Assembly: GCA_034231615.1 (NCBI GenBank) | Contig: CM067311.1 | Span: forward strand, 18,307,173-18,371,172 | From: Meghimatium bilineatum | Taxonomy: Eukaryota > Mollusca > Gastropoda > Stylommatophora > Philomycidae | Reading direction: 5' to 3' | DNA length: 64,000 nucleotides | In this document: positions 42,612 to 54,600 of the stretch, piece by piece | Layout of the letters: each line of letters opens with the position of its first letter | Numbering within the stretch: the stretch's first letter is position 1 | Position numbers and translations under genes: made by a program | The notes under the pieces: model-generated | Databases searched by the model: none | Seen by the model: the letters and a program-made list of their open reading frames with translations, nothing else | What the model was told of the DNA's origin: nothing

Positions 42612-45600
42612 GTAAGATCTATATCAGTGTTCCTAAAGGTTACAAGGTGTCACAACTAATCACCAATTGAATTAACATACAGCATATTTCCGTGTATATG
42701 TTGAGGTAGGAAACCAAATTAATGCCAGTAATAATACTGTGGAATCCCGTTATTATAAGAATGAAGGTACAATTGAAATGAGTAGTGCTGCTAAAAGGAA
42801 GTTACCGTAACACAAACTTTAGCAATAGTAAGAGGCACTGTAATTTCTTCCATTTTCTCAACTCAAATAAAATACAGGGGTAAATCAAAGATAATACAGT
42901 GGGATCTTTCCCAGAAGGCATTGTCAGCAGTCATAAAATCCGCAACTGCCAGGTACAAAGAGTTAAAAGCTATATAAATGTTTGAAATTACAATGGAATA
43001 CTGCCTAAAAACTCTATTTTAATAATTACCTGTTCGTTGGAGCCTGAAGGAAACAGTATTTATTTTCCTGCAGGCAATTTTAAAGTGGATAATCTGTGGT
43101 TTTAATTCAAGATTTGTTTATGAAAGCGCTTGGGAGGAGTTTAAATGGACATAGTTAATTTTTTTGTTCAGTGTCCAGGTGTTATGATGCAGAACTGCAT
43201 CAGCTATTCACCTATTGAATAGTAATTGCTAATTATCTTGCCACAGGTTCAGATGAAATTACAGCAGACTTCAGCAAACAGTAAAGTCTAAGCAGGAAAC
43301 ATGGCGATCAAAGAACGATGGGACAAATGGGTACCAGGATGATAAGTCGGATGCCATTTGTTTTTATGGGATACAAAAAACTTTAATCTCATTTGCTACT
43401 AAATGTGCAGTTTGTGTGTGTGTTCCCCGATATCAAATGCAGACAGCTGAGACTGGTCAGTGATAGCATCTGCCATCACGGTAAATTCAAGCTTAGCCAA
43501 TGAGCGGAGCAGGTCAACTTTTATCATGGCTTTTAGAATTTTATTAAAATTTCAGTTGAACAAAAATGTGTGAAAAGTCTTTGTAAAGATGACTAGACAG
43601 AGAAGACATATTTCATTGTTGTTTTTGGTTGCACAGCAATCTCCCCCCACCCCCCAACCCTAAGGTTTTAAGAGATAACACACATAGGGTCTTGCATTGC
43701 TCTCTTGCGGACCCAGAGTTAACAGATAACCAAGCTCTTCTTCTGCGTTCGTTCTCAAACTCCTACAGTTAGCAGGATGTAGTCCGGAGAACGGAATGTG
43801 TTGTGTCATGGTTTACAGCATAGCTGCGATATCTGCGCCTTTCGGCCTGACACATCCGACTTCAGCATGGCTTTGGGTCACTGACCCTATATGGGATGGG
43901 ACAGCCAGCTCCATCCCATAATTTCCGTAATCACCTTTTACGACATGCGTGGAAAGTAAACAGTATTGCTGTTCTTTGCTCCCCTTTCGGGCCCTGGCAA
44001 CACACGGGCGAACCAAGCTCTAAAAGTAATTCCTTGTGGCGCACGTTGAAAACAGAAATACAGTTGCTCTTGCTGTATGAACACTTTTAGACTCGTGTCA
44101 GTGGATGTGGAGGCTGTAGATGGGAATAAGAATTGCCTGCACAGAGACTGGAAAGATCTCTACGCTAACACATCCAGTAGCACTGTCGGCACACAGTGAC
44201 GAAAGGCGTCTGTGTATTGTGTCTTGTACACATTGTCTTGTGTCAGAAAAAGTAGATACATTTATGGATGGCCAATGTAAAAACCTGATATGGGTAGATC
44301 CCGCTTAGACAAGGTTACTCTATGCGTACACATTAACCTTTAGCGCACGGCAGTAGAGTATGTTCAGCAACAGTTTACACTGTCTGAAATATCTGCGGTT
44401 GAGTGTACAAGCCAGACAAAGGCCATGTTGCTAGGTACCTGAAATGAATTTAAAATAAAATAAAGTTAATATTTTGGTGACCAGATTAGATAAATATGGG
44501 TAAATGCAAATAAAGTAAATAGGTTACTATATCAATATAAAATAATAAAATATAGAAAATAACAATAAATAAAAGGAACAAACACAAGTCAACGTGTGGT
44601 CCAATTGGGACCTTTAAAGACAACAAAAACAGTTAAGAACAAAAGACCAAAATTAATATAAGACCAAAAACAGTTAAGACAATAAAGACAACAAAAACAG
44701 TTAAGAACAAAAGACCAAAATTAATATTTTATTTATATTCCTTTTGGTCTTTTGTTCTTAACTGTTTTTATCTTTAAAGGTCCCAATTGGACAGACACAT
44801 TGATTGTTGTGTTTGTTCCTTTTATTTATTGTTATTTTCTATATTTTATTTTATATTGATATAGTAACCTATTTACTTTATTTGCATTTACCTCTATTTG
44901 TATGGTTACTGCAGCACTTCCTTTTTGTCGGTCATCCTCCGATATTTGGGTTATTTATATTAGATAAATATGGTATTTTATTCAATTGACTACTTTTTGC
45001 TGCAGTTTTAGTGGCAACCAGGTACCAAATGCCATTGAAATATCGAAATTTTTGCAATTTGTTGATGACAATTTCAAACAAGAATAGCGCCATGACATTG
45101 AATTAGGTTTTATAGACTTTTGTTTTATCGTATTTTCATAAAAATCATTATTGAATGTGATTCAGATGATTATTTATGGAGAGGTATGTTGTTTTCACAC
45201 TTGAAAATCGGTTACACCACGCTGGTTTATTTAATTTGATATTAAAACATCAACCGGTTTCGAACTATACAGTTTTGGACTAGATCTAGATTTATAGAAG
45301 GATTTTATGACATACCTGTAAGTTTAATCCTTTTCCTCCATGAAATTATAACAGTTTGACCATAAATACTGCGGAATTAGGCCTATAATATACTATTGCC
45401 ATTCCAGGACATTTGCAAAATAAAGTCAGAAATTTAGTATTATTAGAAAATTCATTATTTTGCCTATAATTTGCTTGTTTTTTGTGAAAAATGTCTTTGC
45501 AGCTGTCTTACATGTCTCATATCACACACACACACACAAACAAAACGTACACCAATATATACAGAATTAAATTTTTTATTTATATGTACAAATATTACGT

Positions 45601-48600
45601 AAATATCTCTAACAAAAAAAAAAGTTATCGCGTTTTCAAAAGTCACCTCCTATTAATATGACCAAAAAATAATCCAGCGGCAGGAGGAAAAGTTTTTTCT
45701 TTTGTTTATAGTGTGCTAAAGGTTTAATCATGGAAAAGGCAAAACATACTGTGTATGTGAATCGATCTAGTAGCAACAGAGCCACAATTGTATAGCATGA
45801 AACCAAATGGCAGAAGTGCTGGTCATGCTCAAACACACAGAAGCCACACGTCCCACCACAATAGACCCCATTCAAAGTAAGAATCATTTTTCAGGTACTG
45901 GATACGGCAGCTTTAACATGCACTCCTGGGTATGGAAAAAGCTTAGAATACAGCTCCCCATTGCACACGGACAAGTATTAGACAAATGTCGGGAAACGCA
46001 TTGTTAAAATGTCTGACCGAAGCAGTGTTGAGACTCGGACTATGGATAATGTGGGCAATGTAGAAGGGGGTGCAGGTCACTAATGACACTGCAAACCTAG
46101 CCCAACTCGACTGTTGGCTGTTGCCCCCTTGTCAATTACAATATCCTGAATTATTGACAAGATAGTGTTACTTACTTGTCATATGAAGTCATTGAGTGGT
46201 ACTGTGGTTTTCAGCCATGGTAGTTGCACTGTGACTGGACTATTTTACACCATTTGGGCCAGTCTTAACTCCTACTTTTGAATCAGAATGTATTACCCTA
46301 GCTCTTGCTCATTTAATGATTGTCCACAGGGCAGTGGGTGTTTAATTTTAAAGATTTCCTTCTAGACGGTTTGCCTACCAGGGTTAACTGTCGCATTTGC
46401 CCATGGTTAAGAGTCAGAGTTCCCCTCCTATTATAGTTTTTGGCAAGGATTTATTATTTTCCTGTGATCTAGTTTTTTGTACTCTTGAGGCACCGTCCCA
46501 TTCTGCGGTAACTGTTTGGGATTGTATTCTTCTCTGTCATTCCACCATCTTTGGTTCCTTTCCCCTCCCCCCCCTCCCCAACTTCCTACCCCAAACTCAA
46601 GTCAACTCAACACACCAAAATACAGATATCTGTATAGCATAGAAAACCCGGCAAAATAATGCTATTTTTGAAATTGTTTAATTCTATGGTTGTCAGAGTA
46701 AATGACATAATGTTCATAAGATCAAAGGGCTGAAATCGGATACATTTAAGTAGTTATACTAAAGAAAAAGGAGGCAAATGTGATAATTTGTCCTATCGAC
46801 ATTATGCAAATGATTTTCTCGTCAATTTTCCTCAAACTCCTGCTGGTTACCAGGATGAATGAAATATATGTTCATAGTTTATATCTTAGATGTGATATCT
46901 GCATCTTTCAGCATGACACAGCTAACTTCAGCACTGTGTTTAGCTCACTTGACCCAATGAATGGGACAGCCAACTCCACCCAAAACCTGCTTTGTCACCT
47001 TTTACTTTATGAATATCTGCTCACAATGTTGCCATTTGGCTCTCTTAGGAACCCAGGCAAGCACACAATCGTGTGAGATAAGGGGTCATGTATTGATGTC
47101 TAATTGATAACTTATTTACTTTTTAGAGAATTTTTTTTTTCTTCCTGGGGCAACCCACATTGATGTGCTCTACATTTTTCACGACACATTTAACTAACTT
47201 AAATGTTTATGAACTTTTATCAAGTGACCTACATAGTGAAGCATAGTAGCTGTTTCATTTAGAAACATTCAGTTAATGACTGAAAGTAAGTAGTTATGAC
47301 AGACCATTCTCCATTTCAAACTTATTCTCAAAACTCTTGCCTGTCTGTGTGTTGCCAAGGTCTGAGAGGGGAGCACAGAATAGTAACTGTTAACCTGCCA
47401 TGGATGACATAGGAGGCGACTAATGAAGTTTTCGGGTGGAGTTGTCTGTCCCCATCCCATAGAAGCTCAAAATAACCCAGAGGCTATGCTGAAGTTGGAT
47501 CAGATTGATAGGCGCAGATATTGCATCCAAGCTGTGAACCACGGCACAATACATTCTGTTATGTGGACTACATCCTGCTAATCTGCAGGAGTTTGATCAT
47601 TAATGCAGAGGAATAGACTTTTGTGATACTTAACAGATTGCAATCTTGTGTGCTATCTGTTGTATCAATTTGGGTTCATCTTTGCCATCTAAATACGTTA
47701 CTTGTATTGCTAAAAACTGATAGGCCTTTGGCCTAGCATTTCAGTTTTCTGCTATTTAAGGCGTTGATTTTTTTATAGAATGTGGTCGCCAACCCACATC
47801 ACAGCACACTGTCATCACAGCACACTTGTTATTGCTTGCCCAGAAGGAGCGTGCTCAGGGTGTCATACAAAATGTGAGCACTGTAAAGGATGTAGTACCA
47901 GTTTGGAATGGATAAGTGTGCATGTAAGTTGCCATATCTCTTTCCAAGCAATACTAGCTCACTTTAGACCAAGGAGAGCTGCTCTATTACTGTAGAGTCT
48001 GAGGTGCAGGCATTTAATTCTAGGGAAGGTGTCTTTTATACACAGATGGTTCAGTTATTAGACACATGCATTTGTATGTAGTGTCTTCAACATTTAGTAA
48101 CCACCGGAAAGAACAAGGGGAAGAAAAGACAGGAAGACAAAGACAAATTTCTGGATACAAAACTGTCACTGTGGCACAAAAATAAGTCACTTTGTCTAAA
48201 GAATAGGCAAAGTTGTGAAAAGCATGATCGCCTACACCACTCTGCATGTCACTTGATTGATTGATATAGTGTCTTGCCTTCACAGCTCAGTGTGTTGGGA
48301 AGACAATGTAAAAAGGAGAGTAGTGCTTTTGCTGTCATGGGCAGCATGACTATGGAGATTATGACAGTGACTAAGGCCTTGAACTGAATGAGTACACAGA
48401 TGGCAACTCATATCTGCATCCTCAGTGACTCGGTGAGCAGGATCTGAAAAGTACAAATGGGCTGTGTTCATGAACAATGACTTGTGGCAGTGGTAAGGTC
48501 AAAGTTGGAATATGTCGGCTGCGATTTTTGTGTTTTTGACCCGACACAACTGACTTCATCATGACTTCTGGACCACTTTTACCCTATATGAGGTATGACA

Positions 48601-51600
48601 GCCAACTCCTATACAAACATTCTTTGCATTCATTTTAGGCCCTGGTAACACAGACACCATAGTTTCCTGTTATTCTTTGCTTTATTTCTTCTTCTGCGTT
48701 CATTCTCAAACTCTGCAGATTAGCAGGATGTAGTCCGGAGAACGGAATGCGTTGTGTCATGGTTTACAGCATTGCCGTGATATCTGCACCTTTCGGCCTG
48801 ACACATCCGACTTCAGCGTGGCTTTGGGTCACTGACCCTATATGGGATGGGACAGCCAACTCCATCCCATAACCTCCTTAGTCGCCTTTTATGACATACA
48901 TGGAAGGTAAACAGTGTTGCTATTCTTTGCTCCCCTTTCAGGCCCCGGCAACACACAGACGATTTTGTTTCTTTTAGAACCCTGGTGACACAGGATTAGC
49001 AATTGTCTATATTTTAAAGACTGAAGCAGACAGCGTGCTAACATTTCTGAATCATTTACACACAAAATATATTGTAATGTCTTTTTGGTCTTGCTTTAAG
49101 GATGTCACTTTACGAGAACTCATGGATGAAGATGATATTCTTCAAGAATGCAAGGCTCAAAACAGAAAGCTTGTAGATTTGTAAGTAAATGTTTTATGTG
49201 ATCAAATTCGATTTCTGTAGCATTCATTTATTTTTTTTCTACCATTAAAACAAGTAAAAAATAATCACTTCAGCAGCAAATTTTAAGTATAAATTATTGC
49301 TATATTTGTTTTATGATAATATTTTTGTGCAGAGCAGCCTTACTCAGTGATATCAGAGCATCAGAAGGAAGACTAATGACAAACTCGCAGATGAAAAAAA
49401 TATTCTTTCCTTGAATCCAATTTGATTTGTTTTTACTGCTGCCAGTGCAAAAATCACTTACAAGATCCCATTAGTGTCATCTTCTTGTTGAGATTGGATT
49501 TAAGCATACAACCAGTTGCTGAAAACTAAGTCTGGCCAAGGTCCTCTTTTAATTAAGCAAAAATATAGTTTGCTTTAGCAATCTTAGCACGCACAGGTGT
49601 TGAAGTGGAGGCATCCACCAGGAGACGCACCTCAGCAATCAAGATGCCACACCATACATAAGCGCAATGGAAATATGTCTGTGTCTGTTGACTAATAATA
49701 CCTACCCTGTGGCAGACAGTAAAGACTGGTGCTGGCCTCAACTATGGAAACAACACTAGAATAAAAGATGAGTCTGGTAAAGAGGCAAAACTACAGATAT
49801 AGACACGTCAAGCGAACTACAACACTACAAGACAGGATTAGCAAACCATCAGTGAGAACACAATGTCTCAAAGTAAAATGGAGAGTTTTCTGAAGATGAC
49901 TATATTAATGATTATTATGCCAACGCTGTTCTACCAATGCCAAACATGGACAACGACAGCACAAGCAAATGTAAACTTGTGGCAGCTGAAATGGCATACC
50001 TGCGCAGAATTCTAGGAATATCGCTAAGAGACAAAGTGAGGAATGGGGACATTAGACACAAAACTAGCACCACCCCAATCTTGGAATATATTAAGAGATC
50101 ACAGATCAAATGATTTGCACACATTAGCAGGATACCAGAGCAAGCTATGCTACACAGATACAGTGAATTTAGACCTAGAGGTCGACCACGAAAATGATGG
50201 AACACCGAAATAAAAGAGGCGACAAATTCCACAATATACTCAGCACACACGAGGACTATCTCCAGAAAACTCTTCTACCACTGATGCTGAAAGGCAACAA
50301 AGGGTTTAGCAAATAGACGGATAGATAGAAGCAAATGAAAGAAGCAGCATGACTGCGCTTTGAGGTACGAACAACCACCTACAATTCTGACATTGACCTG
50401 CTTCCTGATTGCTCATAAAGACGGCAATAGCCATATATTTTATAACGAGAGCTGTTGTAGTGTCCGGTGTGAGCAAAATATTTTTCAAACTATAACTTTG
50501 GTATTGTCACTTAAACTATTTACAAGCTGCAATGGTTACTAAAGGAGATAACTTAAGAAATGAATAAATTAGGAAAAGAACTGGTATATCATGTATTGAA
50601 TGTATTGAAAGAGCAAGTAAAATGGTTTGGTCACCCTATGAGAATGAACCCAAACGAAATATCAATAAGAGCATATAACAAAAGAATATTTGGGTTAAAG
50701 CAAAGGTAGACCAAGAAAATCTTGAACAAACATGGACGTAATGCCTTCGAATGGCAACTGAAGCTCCCGCCCCTGCACTTAGTAGCAAATGTGAATAATA
50801 TCAACCATCATTCACCTGGGAATAGACAATAGACTTAACATTTTTGTCAGTTTGAATGTTTGTTTTGTATGTTTCTATCATGACACAGCCTCATTCAGCC
50901 AGAGAACATGGAGGAGATGGTGAAGTTGATAACAGTGGAGCCACCCAATGATGTTGATGAGAAAATTAGATTCAAGTAAGTTATTAATTACCTGAACATA
51001 AATTTAAGACAAAAATATCTACTACTTTAGACTATCGTGCTCCTGATGCTTAGGACAACAATAAAAGCACTCCATTTCTCTCTGTCATTTGCTTTCCTCT
51101 GTACCACAACTTATGTTCTAGACCAATACTCTCAGTACTTAATCTATGGTTTTTTAATTAATTTGGGTCTTCTAGAAATCTTATCTTACAAATAGCTGGA
51201 AATAAAAACCATGGGTAATATATCACAACCGCTTCAACTCTAATGTAATAACTGTATTAACATATGGTTTTCCATACAACCATTTCAACTCCAATGTAAT
51301 ATCTGTATTAACATATGGTTTTCCATACAACCATTTCAACTCCAATGTAATATCTGTATTAACATATGGTTTTCCATACAACCATTTCAACTCCAATGTA
51401 ATATCTGTATTAACATATGGTTTTCCATACAACCATTTCAACTCCAATGTAATAACTGTATTAACATATGGTTTTCCATACAACCATTTCAACTCCAATG
51501 TAATATCTGTATTAACATATGGTTTTCCATACAACCATTTCAACTCCAATGTAATATCTGTATTAACATATGGTTTTCCATACAACCATTTCAACTCCAA

Positions 51601-54600
51601 TGTAATATCTGTATTAACATATGGTTTTCCATACAACCGTTTCAACTCCAATGTAATATCTGTATTAACATATGGTTTTCCATACAGCCATTTCTACTCC
51701 AATGTAATATCTGTATTAACATATGGTTTTCCATACAACCATTTCAACTCCAATGTAATATCTGTATTAACATATGGTTTTCCATACAACCATTTCAACT
51801 CCAATGTAATATCTGTATTAACATATGGTTTTCCATACAGCCATTTCTACTCCAATGTAATATCTGTATTAACATATGGTTTTCCATACAACCATTTCAA
51901 CTCCAATGTAATATCTGTATTAACATATGGTTTTCCATACAACCATTTCAACTCCAATGTAATATCTGTATTAACATATGGTTTTCCATACAACCATTTC
52001 AACTCCAATGTAATTTGTGTATTAACATGGTTGAGAAAACTGAAAAGTAAGAAAAGAACAGAAGAAATTTAATGCATTTCTTCTGCATTTGTTCTCAAAC
52101 CTCTGCAAATTAGCAGAATGTAGTCTGGAGAGTGGAGTGTGTTGTTATGGTTTACAGCTTTTGCTGTGGTATTGATGCCTTTCAGCCTGACACATCCGAC
52201 TTCAGCATGTCTACTGGGTTTCTCTGACCCACTGTGATGGGACAGCCAACTCCACTCCCATAACTTCCTTAATTGCCTCTTATGACATGCATGTAACAGT
52301 TACTATTTGTTCCTGTTTCTGGTCCTGGCAATACTGGTGAATTTAATTCATTTGAAAATAAATGTCCTAGAAAACTATTAAATAAGTGCTGGAAAGAATT
52401 CAAGTCATAAAGCACATAAAAGATGACACCAAACAGTGATGTTTCTACAATAATAAAAAGAAAATTGTGGACTTACCTCGATGTGTACTTTGTCTGAATG
52501 AAAATCACAAGCTACGAAATACCACAAGCACTATAATAGGGTACCAAATGACAAGAGAAAGAGAGAGCGACCAAGAGAAACTTGTTGCAGAACAACCATC
52601 AAAGAGTATGACTGAGTTTCAACAACATACAAGACCTACACACAAGTAGCATCACATCGCTCAAACTGGAGAGCACCTGTTTCTGTCCTAAGCACCATAT
52701 TCAGCACTTAAGGAACATAGATGGAGTCCATCTTAGTTTACAATGTCAACTTTGTGGCTGAATATTATTTGCCATATATTACAGTGTTGTGCATAAGTTT
52801 AGTATGTTACTTCTCTAACAAAATTACCAAAATTATTTTTTACTTTTGCATTCATTCTCAAATTCCTAATGGTTGGCATGATGTGGTCCAGAGAATGTAA
52901 TGCATTATGTCATGGTTCACATCTTGGCTGTGATATCTGTACCTTTTGGCCTGGCATAGCCAACTTCAACATGACTTTCAAGTTGCTGACATATAGTTGG
53001 TCTCCACCTCACCCCAAACCACATTCCTTCAAAGCTGCAACGCACAGAATTTAGCACCCTGTGCACAAAATCCAGAAAGGTGAATGTTTTGATATCCTGG
53101 AATTTAAAGCAATAGAGCTCTTGAATCCTTTATGCAATGGGAAGGTATTTCCAGAGCTTCCTTTTATACTCAGAAGGCCTCACCTATCAGTGGTGTGTGG
53201 TTCTTTGAGACAGCCTTTTACTCAGCAGTGTAAAAAGTTAGATCTAAACAGGGCATCGAGTGCTGCCTCAAGAGTTCCTTGCTCACATGGTTTTATATCT
53301 GCCCATCTTCCATCTGATCCACAAACATGCCAATATTTTTAGAGTAGATGTTGCCCTTAAATCTTCTGTTTCACTTCTTGTGACATACAAGGTAGGCTAC
53401 AGTGTTGATATTCTTAGTTCATAATTCGGTCCCAGAAACACACATTCGATAAATAGTATGCAAACTTTGATCTATCTGATTGACACAGGAAGTGTTTTAA
53501 TGTTTAACTATTTAAAAACATGGTTATTGCACTCTCACCCATGACTCTTTTTACAGGTACCCAAATACAGCGTGTGAGTTGTTGACATCAGATGTAGCTC
53601 GCATCAATGAGAAGCTTGCTGGTGATGAGGAACTAGTCAGCAAACTGTATGCTTTCTTGGAAGGGGCTAAGCCTCTTAATCCCCTGTTGGCTTCCTTCTT
53701 TAGTAAAGTAATGGGTCTTTTAATCACAAGAAAAAGTGAAATGGTAAGCCTTTAACATATTATAAATGTATATAAGAAAATGTCTTGGTTCTTTCCTAGG
53801 AGCAAGGCCTACATATTTTTTGGGGGTTGTGGGAAGAAAGATAGTGAAATATATAAATGGGAGAATAAAATTGTAGTCATGTTTTTATTATTTCCCTGGC
53901 ATTAAAAATGAAATACAAACTGGTGTTTATTATTTACCCTCCAGCTCAATCTGCCTTTTAACAGTGCTGTACCAATAAATCATTACTGCAGCATAGTAGG
54001 TTAACATCATAGAATGTTCCCTGTGTATATCTTTGCATCTAGAAACACTCCTTGCAGCGGTAATAAACAGCTGCAGCCATTTTGTAACTAAGAATACTGC
54101 GGTAGAGTGACCTCACAAATTACTAAAAAAAATTGGATTGGAACATATTTCTTAAAAAGTGTGAAGTGTAGGCCCGGACTCAGAAATAATCAATGTCTTT
54201 GTAGATCTTTAGTCAGTCAAGTCACAGCAGCAATAGTTTGATTGAACTGTGTCTGATGTGTAAGACCGAAAGTTGTAGATATCATATCCAAATTGTAAAC
54301 CTTGATAACACATTCTGTTTTCTGGACATATCTTGCTAACCTGAGGAGTTTGAAAACAAATGTACAAGATTTGTTCTTTATGCTAGCTGGGAGTAAATGT
54401 ATTCTATTTCATTGCAGCTTCTGTGGCAATGTGGAAGAGGCAGATAGATTTGACAAATGAAATGCTTATTCAGATATAGGCATTATAGTGTATGCAGTGA
54501 AAAGGTATGTCAGAATCAATCCACCAAGATTACATTCTGTCAATTCTGAAAAAATTATTGCCATATCAATTTCTTACTGGATCCCTGATCACTGTGGCAT

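Larger units (their letters stand above)
42612..49100 (+). other. PPP6R first coding intron, 6.5 kb
   Basis: Holds SINE-1 copies (43739, 46815, 47338, 48490, 48686), the PB element with an embedded PAL element (44333-45727) and a LINE-A 3' end (48075). Nothing recognised in 42612-43737 apart from a weak ACTGTGGAATCCCG MITE-like word near 42737, nor in 45728-46810 or 47613-48070. Confidence 0.8.
49181..50888 (+). other. PPP6R intron 2
   Basis: Holds two LINE-E fragments (49765-50300, 50590-50830). Nothing recognised at 49181-49764. Confidence 0.75.
51180..52660 (+). mobile_element. LINE-B fragment expanded by a minisatellite and cut by SINE-1
   Basis: After 52030 the sequence goes on as in the plain LINE-B at 19150-19500: GAGAAAACTG, then (across the SINE) GAAAATAAATGTCCTAGAAA, then GGAAAGAATTCAAGTC and CAAGAGAAACTTGTTGCAGA. 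Before 51229, GCTGGAAATAAAAACC parallels 19085-19100. So the array lies inside the retroelement. Confidence 0.85.
50976..53556 (+). other. PPP6R intron 3
   Basis: Mostly one LINE-B copy with an internal 51-bp minisatellite and a SINE-1 insertion (51180-52660), then a diverged SINE-1 (52843) and a SINE-1 end (53375). Nothing else recognised. Confidence 0.8.

Noticed and set aside
51223..51651. Open frame of 142 codons with a repeated 17-residue unit on the minus strand
   Set aside because: It is the antisense of a 51-bp minisatellite whose length is a multiple of three. The Met is internal to the array and no gene context exists.
51229..52030. CRISPR-like array
   Set aside because: Units follow one another without spacers, and the genome is eukaryotic. 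The same holds for the arrays at 11771, 12655, 15022 and 23689.
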